Source: Pseudomonadota bacterium (GTDB lineage Bacteria; Myxococcota_A; UBA796; UBA9615). Taken from it: 64,000 nt of DNA. Position 1 is the stretch's first letter. Each line of letters opens with the position of its first letter. A program made the translations under genes and the position numbers. The DNA lies in the NCBI GenBank assembly GCA_024229515.1, contig JAAESI010000139.1, positions 21,557 through 85,556 on the forward strand, in the 5' to 3' direction. The notes under the pieces were generated by a model. It worked only from the letters and a program-made list of their open reading frames with translations, made no database searches and had not been told where the DNA came from. Positions 34,324 through 43,586 of this stretch are shown here, piece after piece.

Positions 34324-35765
34324 TCAGTCCATCGAGCCGAGGTTGACCACGACCGGCACCGTGCCCCGCAGCACGAAGAACGGTCCGAGGTTTCCGACCC
34401 CGGCCGCAGCCCGAAGCGCCACCGGCGAGCTGCCCAGCGGGATGTCCACACCGGCGGAACCGGCGAAGCCCGCGAGGAAGCGGGGGGCGTCCTCCGTGCC
34501 GCTGCCGATCCCGTCCGGGTTGGGCGCGAACTGCACCCCCAGGCCGATCCTCGGTCGGACCGGACCGTTGAACAGGAGCACCGCGCCCGCGCCGAACGCG
34601 AACAGCAGCGGCCGATCCGCGGTCGGCTCGCCGGCAGGGTCGAGGCCGGGTTGGCCCAGCGCCGGACGGACCAGGACGTGCACCCGGAGGGGGCCGACCA
34701 GTCCCAGGGAGAGGTCCGCCGAGAAGGCGGCGTAGCTGACGTTCCCGAGGGCTTCGCTGGCGGTGAGCTGGTACCCCGCGCCGACGGCGATCGCGAATCG
34801 GCCCGCGCCCGATCCCGTCGTCGGCGGGCGCCTGGCCCCCGCCGCCGAACCCTCGGAAGCCCCGAGCCCGCAGGAGCGTTCCGGAGGTGTCCGCGACCCA
34901 GACCGCCGTGGGCGTCAGCGCCCCGACCTCGGCTGCGACAGCCTTCGCCAGCTCCAGCTGGGGACCGACATCCAGCTTCGCGATCGTCGAGGAGGCGAGG
35001 TCGGGGAGGGAGATCACCGCCGCCGAGCCGCCTTCGACCTGCACCACGCCACCCCGGAGCGTTCCGTCGGGGTCCCGAAGCTGCAGGAGGTGCTCACCCG
35101 CGAGGACCTGGAGCCCGCGGCCCGTCACCAACACGCCGTCGAGCCAGAGGGCGCCGGGCTGGTCGGGGGCCCCCGCGCTCGAGATGAAGTGGCCCCGTCC
35201 CGCGCGCAGCGCCTCTCCCTGCTCCTCCAGGTACACGGCCCGCAGCTCCGGCGGGTAGGACTCGTCGAACGGCTCTCCCGGGCGGATGGCGAGGGCCCGC
35301 CGCCGAGCCGGCCGCGCCGCCACGTCTCCCTGATCGAAGAAGGAGGCGACCCCCTCGAGGAAGTGCAGGGTCCACAGATCGGCCGCGTCGATCGGATCGG
35401 TCATGCAGCCGAGGGTCTGGCGCAGTCCGTTCAGGGCGGCCCGACCGGTCTCCATCTCCAGCTCGTCGATGCTGTCGTGGGCCCGCGTGAGCTGCTCGCT
35501 CACCTGCTCGCGCGTGATCGTGGGGACCGGGCACAGCGCCGTCAGATCGACCCCGAAGGCCCGGAGGCCGAAGGCGGTCAGGCTGCCCGTGGGGGGGCGA
35601 ACGTCCAGTACCGCCTCCTTGCCGAGGCGTTGGACCAGCTCGGTCCGGGCCCCGTCGGGATCGTCCGCGATGACCAGGTGGGCAGGTCCCTGCGCCGCCG
35701 CGGGTAACGCCCAGCAGACCAGGAACAGGCCCAGGAGCGCACCCGCCGCCGGTCCCCGCGCCCAG
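34324..35765 (-). CDS. Exported protein with C-terminal barrel-like domain, fused in frame to the upstream gene and frameshifted
   Basis: A signal peptide (GALLGLFLVCWALPAAAQ) near 35700-35750 marks the start of a separate exported protein, yet no ATG, GTG or TTG precedes it and no stop separates it from the upstream MYXO-CTERM gene. The mature region has an N-terminal helical domain (DELEMETGRAALNGL), a PEGA-like small beta domain (GALWLDGVLVTGRGLQVLAG) and, after a one-base shift near 34800, a strand-rich C-terminus (GRFAIAVGAGYQLTASEALG, then FAFGAGAVLLFNGPVRPRI) ending at 34324. The last part resembles an outer-membrane beta-barrel. Role unknown. Confidence 0.62.
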
Positions 35766-38700
35766 CGGCGGCGGCGGCGACGGCCGGCGAGCAGCCCGCC
35801 GAACACGACCAGTCCGAGCAGCGGCGTGGGGCCGGAGGCGTCGACGTCGCAGCCGACGCGGCAGCCCGGGCCGAGGAAGACGGTCCCCTCCGAGGCAGAG
35901 TCGTCATCGTCGGCGGTGTCGTCGTCATCGGCGGTGTCGTCGTCGTCCCCGCCGGAGTCGTCGTCGTCCCCGCCGGAGTCGTCGTCGTCACCGGAGTCGT
36001 CGTCGTCGCCGCTGGAGTCGTCGTCGTCGGTCGCATCGTCGTCGTCGGTCGCGTCGTCATCGTCGGTCGCGTCGTCATCGTCGGTCGCGTCGTCGTCGTC
36101 CCCGTCGCACTCGGCATCGGCGTCGATGTCCCCGTCGCAGTCGTTGTCGACCCCGTCGGTGCACTCCGCCCCGATGGCTTCCGACGCGTCGGGGTTGACC
36201 GTGTCGTCGGTGTCGTCGCAGTCGCCCTCGCAGTCCGACCAGCCGTCGACGTCGGAGTCGATCTCCGTGGGCGGGATGGTGCCGTCGCAGTCGGTGTCGA
36301 CCCCGTCGCAGTTCTCGGCGGCGGCGGGGTTGACCGTGTCGTCGGTGTCATCGCAGTCGCCCGCGCACGTCGTCCAGCCGTCCACGTCGGTGTCAAAACC
36401 CTCGTCCACGGCCGTGTCGCAGTCGTTGTCGTCGCCGTCGCAGACCTCCGGGTTGCCGGGGAAGTTGTCGCCGTCACCGTCGTCGCAGTCGGCGTTGCAG
36501 TCGCTCCCGTCTCCGTCTCCGTCGAGCGGGAAGCAGTCGTACAGCCGCACCGGGGCGGTGGGCGCCGAGGCGATCGCGCCGCGCCGGTAGGAGCGGGAGA
36601 TGAACATGCTGAGCTGGCGGACGACGACCGCGCGGAGCTGCACGTGGTCCCCCGTGACGCCGTCGCTGAGGTAGTCCCAGGTCACCGAGTGCACGGTCCC
36701 CGCGGGCGACGACGTGAGGTCCTCGAGCGCCGGGTCGACCGTCGCCACCTGCCACATCCCGCCCCCTCCGGTGGAGTACTGGAGTTCCACGTCGGGGACC
36801 GGATCGGATTCTTCGTCGACGAGCACGACGTCCACCTGCAGTGTCCCGCCGGTGACGGTCTCGGCGGTGCTGAAGCCGGCCGCCGGGGGCGTCGTGATCG
36901 TCGGGAGTTCGACGGTGGCGCGGGAGACGTTCTCGGGCAGGTCCGGGGGGCGCAGCCCGTGGTTCATGAAGCTGTGGGCCGATCCCGACGTCTCCCCCAC
37001 GAGGGCTTCGAGATCCCCGTCCTGATCGAGGTCGCCCCAGGCGACGCCTCGGGCCGACGCGTTGGTCGTGGAGACGCTCCAACTCGCGGCCGTCTCCAGC
37101 CCCGCGGGCTGGTTGACGTAGACGGAGAAGTCCCCGCTGCTGCTCGTTCCGCCCAGGTCGAGGTCGCCGTCCCCGTCCCAGTCGCCCCAGGCGAGGTTGC
37201 GGTAGATCAGGTCGTCGGCGTTGGTCCAGACGGCGCTCGACTGGAGCGCGCCGGAGACGTTGTCGTAGACGACGTCGGGGTCGCCCGCCTCGTTGCCCGC
37301 GGCCACCTCGAGGCGGCCGTCGCCGTCCATGTCCCCCAGCGACAGGTAGAGGGTCTTGAGGTTGTCCGCGGCCTGCCAGATCGGCCCGGCCGACAGCGTG
37401 CCCCCGAGGTTGTCGAACAGCCGGTTCGTCCCGCCCCAGGAGGCCGCGACGAGGTCAGGGTCGCCGTCCCCGTCGATGTCACCCCAGGCGCTGCTGCGGC
37501 CGGGGAACGGCCCCGAGCTCGTCCACGCCAGGGCGAAGTTGCCGTTCCCGTCGTTCTCCCACACGACCGCGGTCGCGGCGTCGCGGGTCCCGGCCAGGTC
37601 GAGGTCGCCGTCGCCGTCCCAGTCGGCAAACGCGGCGCACCACCAGCTGCCGGTCTGAACCGACGTGAAGGTTGGGGTCACGCTCAGCCCGCCGCCGGGG
37701 GCGGTGAAGACGTAGACGTGGTCGCCCGGGAAGCGGGCCAGCGCGAGGTCCTGGTTCCCGTCCCCATCGACGTCGCCCCAGGCGACGTAGGTATCGGACA
37801 CACCGGCCGTCGCGGCGAACGACCACGCCGGGGCGGCGGCGAAGGTGCCGTCGCCCTGGTTGAGGTGCACCGTGGTGGGCGGGATGTTGGCGGCGGTCGC
37901 GAGGTCGAGGTCCCCGTCGCCGTCGGCGTCGCCGAGCGCGACGTAGAGCGCGTTCGAGGTGAGCGTGCTGTCCGCGGAGAGGCCGAAGTTGTTGTTCTCG
38001 TAGACGGCGTCGGGGGCTCCGAAGCGGGCGAACGCCAGTTCCTCGTCGCCGTCGTTGTCCCAGTCGCCGGGGGCGACGTGCTACGACGGGGAGGTGCCGG
38101 ACGAGAGCCAGCCCCCGGTGGTGCTCAGCCCCGTGCCCGTCGGCCCCAGGTTGGTGAAGATCCGATCGTTGCTGTTGTTCGCGGTGGCCGCGAGGTCCAG
38201 GTCTCCGTCCCCGTCCTCGTCGATCCAGGCGATCCCGCGGTACCCGACCGCGTCGGTGTCGGACCACGCCGGCGACGTCGCCAGCGGCACCACGGCGAGG
38301 GAGTTGTCGTAGACCCGACAGGAGTCGGACTGGCGGGCGAGGCCGAGGTCGAGGTCGCCGTCCGCGTCCCAGTCTCCCCACGCGAACTCGTAGATCTGGC
38401 GGTTGTCAGCGGCCTCCGTCCAGGCGATCGACATCGATCCGCCGGTGCTCTCCCAGACCCGGGCCTTGGTGTTGAACCGACCGTAGGCGGCCTCGGGGAC
38501 TCCGTCGTTGTCCCCAGTCTCCCCAGGACATGCCCAGCGACGTCTGCGAGCCGGGGTGGAACCCCGACGGGGTCAGGCCGCCGCTGCCGTCGTTGATGTA
38601 GATGCGGTCCTCGTGGCTGTTGTTGGCGGTGGCGAGGTCGAGGTCGCCGTCCCCTTCGATGTCGACCCACTGCACCTCTTGGGTGTTGTCCATCTGGGTC

Positions 38701-39169
38701 GACGACCAGTCCGCCGCCGTGGTGGAGAAGTAGGGGGAGGAGCCGGTGTTCTCGAACAGGCGGACACGCCTCAATCCGCCGGAGGAGTCGGTGCCGATGG
38801 CGAGATCGAGGAGCCCGTCGCCGTCGGAGTCACCAAAGGCCAGGGATCGGCTCGCCTCGGAGTGGGGGACGTCCAGATCGGCGCGGCCGCGAGGGTGCCG
38901 CCGGTGTTGAGGTAGAGCCGGTCTGGCTCATCCCGGATGGCGATCGCGAGATCCAGCCAGCCGTCGCCGTCCACGTCGCCCCAGGCGCTGGCGAAGCTGT
39001 CGGAGGCGTCCGTGTTGCCGGTGCTCCAACTCTCGACCGTGTCGAGGGCCGGCAGGGCGACGTGGCCCACCACCTCGGACTCCACGAGGTCGGCAGGGCC
39101 CTCGGGCGCAGAACAAGCAGCGGCGAGCAGCGCGGCCGTGCTCAGAGGCAGGAGCAGGAGATGTCGCAT
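35766..39169 (-). pseudogene. Giant VCBS/MopE-repeat surface lipoprotein, disrupted
   Basis: ATG 39169 (GAGGGA upstream) starts a lipoprotein (LLLLPLSTAALLAAAC). Many VCBS/FG-GAP units follow (WGDVDGDGWLDLA, WGDWDGDGDLDLG, WGDIDGDGDPDLV), then a linker, two or three MopE-like metal-binding repeats (CDDTDDTVNPAAAENCDG), an Asp-rich tail and a MYXO-CTERM signal (PLLGLVVFGGLLAGRRRRRR). The gene is broken by a shift near 38870, an extra base in the C4 run 38512-38515 and an in-frame TAG at 38081-38083 where TAC would fit. There is no stop after the Arg cluster. A ~1,130-residue surface protein would result if intact. Confidence 0.78.
35890..36110. repeat. Coding repeats for DDDDAT / DDDDSG units
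   Basis: On the minus strand the DNA encodes repeated 18-nt units for DDDDAT (at least four in a row) and related DDDDSGG/DDDDTA units, forming an acidic stalk between the MopE repeats and the MYXO-CTERM helix. Codons alternate GAC and GAT, so the repeat is not perfectly identical at DNA level. Such arrays can expand or contract by recombination without frame loss. Confidence 0.75.
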
Positions 39170-39240
39170 GGGGTCCCTCGCGCGCGAGCCTAACAAGGTG
39201 CAGGCCCGCGACGGCTGACAGGCGCCCCCTTGGCCAGGTC

Positions 39241-40767
39241 CTAGATCGGTTCGACGCTCAGCGAGTAGGGGCCCCGGTCCGGGACCGTGACCGTCAACCG
39301 TCGGCCTCCGCCCAGCTCCTGCTCCTCGATCTCGTCCAGTCCTTCGCCGATGGCCCGGTGGCTGTCGGCCTGGGTCGGCGTCCAGACCTCAAGGGTCTCA
39401 CCGGCGCTGCCCGCCACCGCGTCCAGCCGCATCGCTCCGGTCACCGGGTCGCTCTGCAGGCTCGTGATCCGGCCGGGCGCGGCGCGGGGGTAGGCCCGGC
39501 TCAGGATCGAGAAGAACTCCTCGGTGGGGCCCAGGTCCACGCCCTCGACGCAGTCCATGGAGTTGAGGTGCACGATCGTGTCGCCCGGCTCCCATCCGCC
39601 CTCGACGCGGTGCAGGCTGTGAGGATCTCCGCAAGGCTGGCGCCACTGCCACCACGCCCCGCCCTGCACGTGGGCGTCCTCGTCGGCCCCGTAGCGGGCG
39701 GCCTTGTCCAGCGTCTCCGGGCTGGTGCCCCAGAACCCGTACTCCCCGATCCACACGCCCGTGCCCTGCTGCTGGGCCATGGCCCAGATGAAGTCGTTCG
39801 TGGCCTCGATGCTCAGGCCGGTGGTGTCGATCGACTCGGCGTAGTTGTGCGTGGAGCCCACCAGGTTGTGGGGCTCCACGCCCATGCTCTCCGGGTTGGG
39901 GAAGACCAGCCCGAAGTCGCGGTCACCCGCCGGGATCGCGGGCTCGATGAAGATGAGCTGGTCCGCCCCGACCCCCCGCAGCGCCGTCACCAGTTCGCCC
40001 AGCAGCTCGTTGTAGATCGGGGCCAGTTCGTCCGCCGGACGGCTTGCGTCGGCTTCGTTGAGCAGGTCGTAGCCTGCCACCTCCGGGCGGTCGGCGAATC
40101 GCTCGCCCACCGCCGCCCAGGAGGCCACGAACCGGTCCCGGATGCCGTCGGTGTTGTCGTAGAAGTGGTTCCAGGCGTTCACCACCGCCGGCGCGCTGTT
40201 CCGATCCCCGACCACGCAGGTGCTCGCGCCGTCCGTGATGCAGGCCCATTCGGGCGCTCCGTCCCACCCCTTGCCCGGCCAGGAGTCGGGCGGACACGCT
40301 TCCTCTTCGGACGTGAAGATGAAGGCCGACCAGGCGTCCTGGTGCATGTCGATGACCGTGTAGATCCCATGCTCGGAAGCGTCCTCGACCACGGCTTCGA
40401 TCTCGTCGAGGTACCCGTCGTCGATCTGGCCCCGCTCGGGCTCGATGAGGGACCAGTGCACCACCAACCGGATCACTGAGAAGCCCCGCGCCTCCATGTC
40501 GTCCCAGTCCTGCTCCGTGAGCGCGACGGTCGGCGGCAGGTCGGCGTTGCCCTGCCAGTACTCGCCCAGCGACGTGATGTTCGCTCCCCGGAGCAGCACC
40601 TCGCGGTCCCGATCGTCAACGATGCGCAGATCGTCCGACACCGACAGCGGGCCGAGACCCCCGGGCGGGGGCAGCTCCGGCTCCGACTCGGGGGGCACGC
40701 ATGCGCCTTGCACCACCAGGGAGGCGACGGCGAGCAGCGAGGTGAAAAGAGCCGATGTCGCCCGCAT
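39241..40767 (-). CDS. GH5 endoglycoceramidase-like lipoprotein
   Basis: 508 aa. The signal ends in VQGAC, a plausible lipobox at ~22. The (beta/alpha)8 catalytic domain has the GH5 acid/base Glu238 in YDLLNEAD and nucleophile Glu342 in WIGEYGFWG, plus VIDMHQDAWS (~138), typical of the endoglycoceramidase/glycosylceramidase subfamily; the C-terminus is a small beta-sandwich. Known enzymes of this group cut the bond between oligosaccharide and ceramide in glycosphingolipids, which most bacteria lack, so the substrate may come from eukaryotic prey or symbiotic hosts, or from the few sphingolipid-making bacteria. Anchored outside the cell. Complete. Confidence 0.88.
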   Translation of the reverse strand: MRATSALFTSLLAVASLVVQGACVPPESEPELPPPGGLGPLSVSDDLRIVDDRDREVLLRGANITSLGEYWQGNADLPPTVALTEQDWDDMEARGFSVIRLVVHWSLIEPERGQIDDGYLDEIEAVVEDASEHGIYTVIDMHQDAWSAFIFTSEEEACPPDSWPGKGWDGAPEWACITDGASTCVVGDRNSAPAVVNAWNHFYDNTDGIRDRFVASWAAVGERFADRPEVAGYDLLNEADASRPADELAPIYNELLGELVTALRGVGADQLIFIEPAIPAGDRDFGLVFPNPESMGVEPHNLVGSTHNYAESIDTTGLSIEATNDFIWAMAQQQGTGVWIGEYGFWGTSPETLDKAARYGADEDAHVQGGAWWQWRQPCGDPHSLHRVEGGWEPGDTIVHLNSMDCVEGVDLGPTEEFFSILSRAYPRAAPGRITSLQSDPVTGAMRLDAVAGSAGETLEVWTPTQADSHRAIGEGLDEIEEQELGGGRRLTVTVPDRGPYSLSVEPI

Positions 40768-40818
40768 CGGCGGACGCTAGCACCCTTGGGCGGGGGACTT
40801 CCGGGCGACGGTCCAGGG

Positions 40819-41742
40819 TTGTGCCACGAACATCCACACCACCCAGGCGCCGACGGCCAGCGCGCCGAGATCGAACCCGCGTTGGCGGAGCTGGGGGATG
40901 CGGGGCTCGCCGTGGAGGTGGATGGGGTCTGGACCCTGACTGAACCCGGGGTGCCGCTCGCCCAGGAACAGCTCAAGGGCGTCATGCGCAAGGCGTTCGG
41001 GGAGGGGCTCGTTCGCAAGGCCAACAGCGCGACCTACGCCGAGTACTGCCGCCGCGTCTACGGGGATGGCACCTTCCACTTCAACATGGTGGACAACCCG
41101 CAGCTCGAGCGGCTGCTCGCAGTCGCCGAGTTCGGACCGGAGCATGAGTTCGTCGATCTGGGGTGCGCGGTTGGCGGACTGACGGCCTCGATCGCGGCTC
41201 GTACGGGGGCCCGGGGGCTGGGCCTCGACTTCGCGGATCCGGTGGTCGAGTTCGCTCGACGGGTCCACGGTTCGGACCGACTCACGTTCGAGGTGGGAGA
41301 CCTGGAGGAGCTGGACCTGCCGGCGGTCCGATTCGACGCCGCGCTGTGCATCGACACCCTCTACTTCCCTCGCGATCTGGACCAGACCGTGGGCGACATC
41401 CTCGCGTGCCTGAAGCCTGGTGGGCGCCTCGTGGCCTTCTTCTCGGTCAGCCGGAACGAGGACCAGCCCGAAAAGAGCCTGGAAGCCGACGACTCCCTGC
41501 TGGCTGCCGCATTGCGCCACCACGGCGTGTCGTACGAAGTCGAGGAGTTCACCGAGCTCGGGCACGCGCTGTGGCGCCGCGCCAGGGTGGCGGCCGACTC
41601 GCTGAAGCAGGCGTGGCTGGACGAGGGGTACGAGGCCGATTGGCGGTCCCGGGACAAGGAGACCGCCTGCGTCCTGGCCCGGTACGACGAGGGACGGTCC
41701 CGGCGCTACCTCTACACGGCACAACTTGGGGCAGACGTTTGA
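40819..41742 (+). CDS. SAM-dependent methyltransferase
   Basis: Class I methyltransferase: VDLGCAVGGLTASIAART (SAM motif I), then LGLDFADPVVEFA, EVGDLEELDLP and VGDILACLKPGGRLVAFF (post-motif region). N-terminal residues ~15-60 resemble a small winged-helix module (EIEPALAELGDAGLAVEVDG). The start is uncertain: TTG 40819 is the last start codon that keeps the winged helix, while ATG 40983 would give a shorter protein. A substrate-binding extension follows the core (RHHGVSYEVEEFTELGHALW). Substrate unknown; small molecules are commonest in this subgroup. Divergent from the GH5 gene, convergent with the MYXO-CTERM protease. Confidence 0.83.
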   Translation: MCHEHPHHPGADGQRAEIEPALAELGDAGLAVEVDGVWTLTEPGVPLAQEQLKGVMRKAFGEGLVRKANSATYAEYCRRVYGDGTFHFNMVDNPQLERLLAVAEFGPEHEFVDLGCAVGGLTASIAARTGARGLGLDFADPVVEFARRVHGSDRLTFEVGDLEELDLPAVRFDAALCIDTLYFPRDLDQTVGDILACLKPGGRLVAFFSVSRNEDQPEKSLEADDSLLAAALRHHGVSYEVEEFTELGHALWRRARVAADSLKQAWLDEGYEADWRSRDKETACVLARYDEGRSRRYLYTAQLGADV

Positions 41743-41761
41743 CGGAACGCTCCTGTCGGAC

Positions 41762-43381
41762 TTAGGCGACGGCGGAGCGGCGACGGCGGAAGACGCCGGC
41801 GCCGACGAGGAGCAGGGCGCCCAGGCCGAGGCCTCGGGAGGAGCCGGTCCCCAGGTCGCAGGAGCCGCAGCCGAAGGGGTCCACGGGGCGGCGCGGCTCC
41901 TCTTCTTCGACCTCGCTGACCGGCGCGGTCCAGGGGTCCTGGTCGACGGGCGGGGTGATCTCGATGGTGCCCTGGGCGAAGCCGATGTTGTTGTCCTCGT
42001 CGTCCTCGTCGACGTCGCCGGTGGGATCGAAGACCCAACCGACGTACCAGGTGCCGGCTTCGAGGCCCGGCGGGAGCGGCTGGGTTCCGCCGAAGGGGGA
42101 GGAGCTGAGGGCGGGTAGCCCCTGCTCGGCCCAGAAGGAGGCGAGCAGGACGTCGTCGCCGTCGATGACCCCGTCGCGGGTCAGGACGATGTCGATGCGG
42201 AAGGGCGGTGCGTCGGTGTGGCCGAGGTTGTTGATGGTGGCGGACAGCTCCACGGCGCCGTCCCACGACAGCTGGGTGTAGCCGCCGCCGTCGGCGAGGT
42301 CCGCGGGGGCCCCGGGGGCCGGGTCATCGGGGTCGGTCGGGTCATCGGGGTCGGTCGGGTCGGTGGGGGCGCCGGCGTCGATGTCCTCGCGGATCCAGGC
42401 GGAGAGGTCCTGCAAGCGGTTCGGGTTGATGCGCGGGCCGCCGTTCATGCTCAGGTCGCCGTACTCGAAGGAGTTGATGACCGAGGCCGAGGGGGTGCCG
42501 TCGACGTCTCGGTACAGGACGCCGCCGCTGCTGCCGCCGGCGGTGTCCAGGGTGTGCAGCACGGTCAGGCCGTCCGAGGCGTGCACGACGTCGCCGCTGT
42601 GGTGCATGACCTCGCCGTTGGCGAAGCGCTCGGCGGGGTAGTGGTTGAGCTGCAGGAAGCGGCCGGACCAGTCGGCGCCGTCGTCGACCTCGATGCCGAG
42701 CCAGCCGACCTGGTCGCCGATCGGGCGGTCCAGGGTGATGAGGGCGAGGTCGTAGGCGAAGTCGCCGTTGTCCGACCAGCCGGTGTAGGTGCGCAGCAGG
42801 GTGGAGTTCGCGACGCCGAAGGGGGCGGAGCCCTGGTCGTAGGCAGGCACGACCTGCACGGAGGTCGCGAAGCCGTAGCCGTGCTCCACGTCGAAGATGC
42901 AGTGGCCGGCGGTGAGGACGTGGAACGAGCCGATGAGGGCGCCCGAGCAGACGTACTGGGCGCCGCCGGGGTAGGTCTGGAAGAGCTTGACGGCGGTGCG
43001 GTAGGGCCAGGCCTGGGCGGCGTCGGCGTCCAGGGGCACGTAGTCGGCGGCGCCGACGTTGGCGCGCTCGCCGTCGGGGGAGGGGAGGGAGCCGACGAAG
43101 CCGGGCCGCGACGCGACGGGGCCGCGCTCGACCGGCTCGTACCAGGTGGCGCCGGAAGCGACGTGGTAGGCGGCGGTCCACTCGTCGTCGACGGAGCCGC
43201 CCAGGCTGAGATCGAAGGGGTCGACGCGCTGGGTGGCGAGGGGGGCGTCGAAGCCGGCCTCGACGCCGACGACGCCAGGCTCGGCGGGGCCGACGCCCAT
43301 GTCCGCGGCGGCGACGGGCGATACCACGACAGTGGCGCACAGAACGGGGGCACAGAGTCGAACGAAGCGGGCGCTGGTCAT
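41762..43381 (-). CDS. Trypsin-like serine protease with MYXO-CTERM tail
   Basis: 539 aa; ATG 43381 with GGGAGG upstream and a signal peptide ending VAA. Catalytic triad intact: His160 (VLTAGHC), Asp211 (YDLALITL), Ser285 (TAGGSSGGVL). After the protease domain comes a Pro/Asp repeat linker (APTDPTDPDDPTDPDD), a CARDB-like beta domain (LSATINNLGHTDAPPF) and the sorting signal GCGSCDLGTGSSRGLGLGAL...RRRR. This is the undamaged counterpart of the broken protease at 3.9-5.8 kb and shows what that one should look like around the His motif. Expected on or released from the cell surface. Confidence 0.9.
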   Translation of the reverse strand: MTSARFVRLCAPVLCATVVVSPVAAADMGVGPAEPGVVGVEAGFDAPLATQRVDPFDLSLGGSVDDEWTAAYHVASGATWYEPVERGPVASRPGFVGSLPSPDGERANVGAADYVPLDADAAQAWPYRTAVKLFQTYPGGAQYVCSGALIGSFHVLTAGHCIFDVEHGYGFATSVQVVPAYDQGSAPFGVANSTLLRTYTGWSDNGDFAYDLALITLDRPIGDQVGWLGIEVDDGADWSGRFLQLNHYPAERFANGEVMHHSGDVVHASDGLTVLHTLDTAGGSSGGVLYRDVDGTPSASVINSFEYGDLSMNGGPRINPNRLQDLSAWIREDIDAGAPTDPTDPDDPTDPDDPAPGAPADLADGGGYTQLSWDGAVELSATINNLGHTDAPPFRIDIVLTRDGVIDGDDVLLASFWAEQGLPALSSSPFGGTQPLPPGLEAGTWYVGWVFDPTGDVDEDDEDNNIGFAQGTIEITPPVDQDPWTAPVSEVEEEEPRRPVDPFGCGSCDLGTGSSRGLGLGALLLVGAGVFRRRRSAVA

Positions 43382-43586
43382 TTCTTTTCCCTCCCTGGAG
43401 CGCGGACGGTGCGCTCAGGGGAAGGGACCAGCGGATCGCAAGCAGGTTCCCGAGACTTCTTCCCCGCCCTGAAGTTGAGGGAACGCTCCCGACTCGTTCA
43501 GTTCCCAGCCTCCCAGACGGAGGATCTCGTGGTCGGTTTGGCCACCATGCAGCGAGCCTACTCCAGAGCTCGTCTGGATTGCCCCG

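Noticed and set aside
40777..40905. Minus-strand hydrophobic peptide resembling a membrane-protein end
   Set aside because: Only one short helix (LGALAVGAWVVWMFVAQPW), antisense to the methyltransferase N-terminus, with no gene body upstream.
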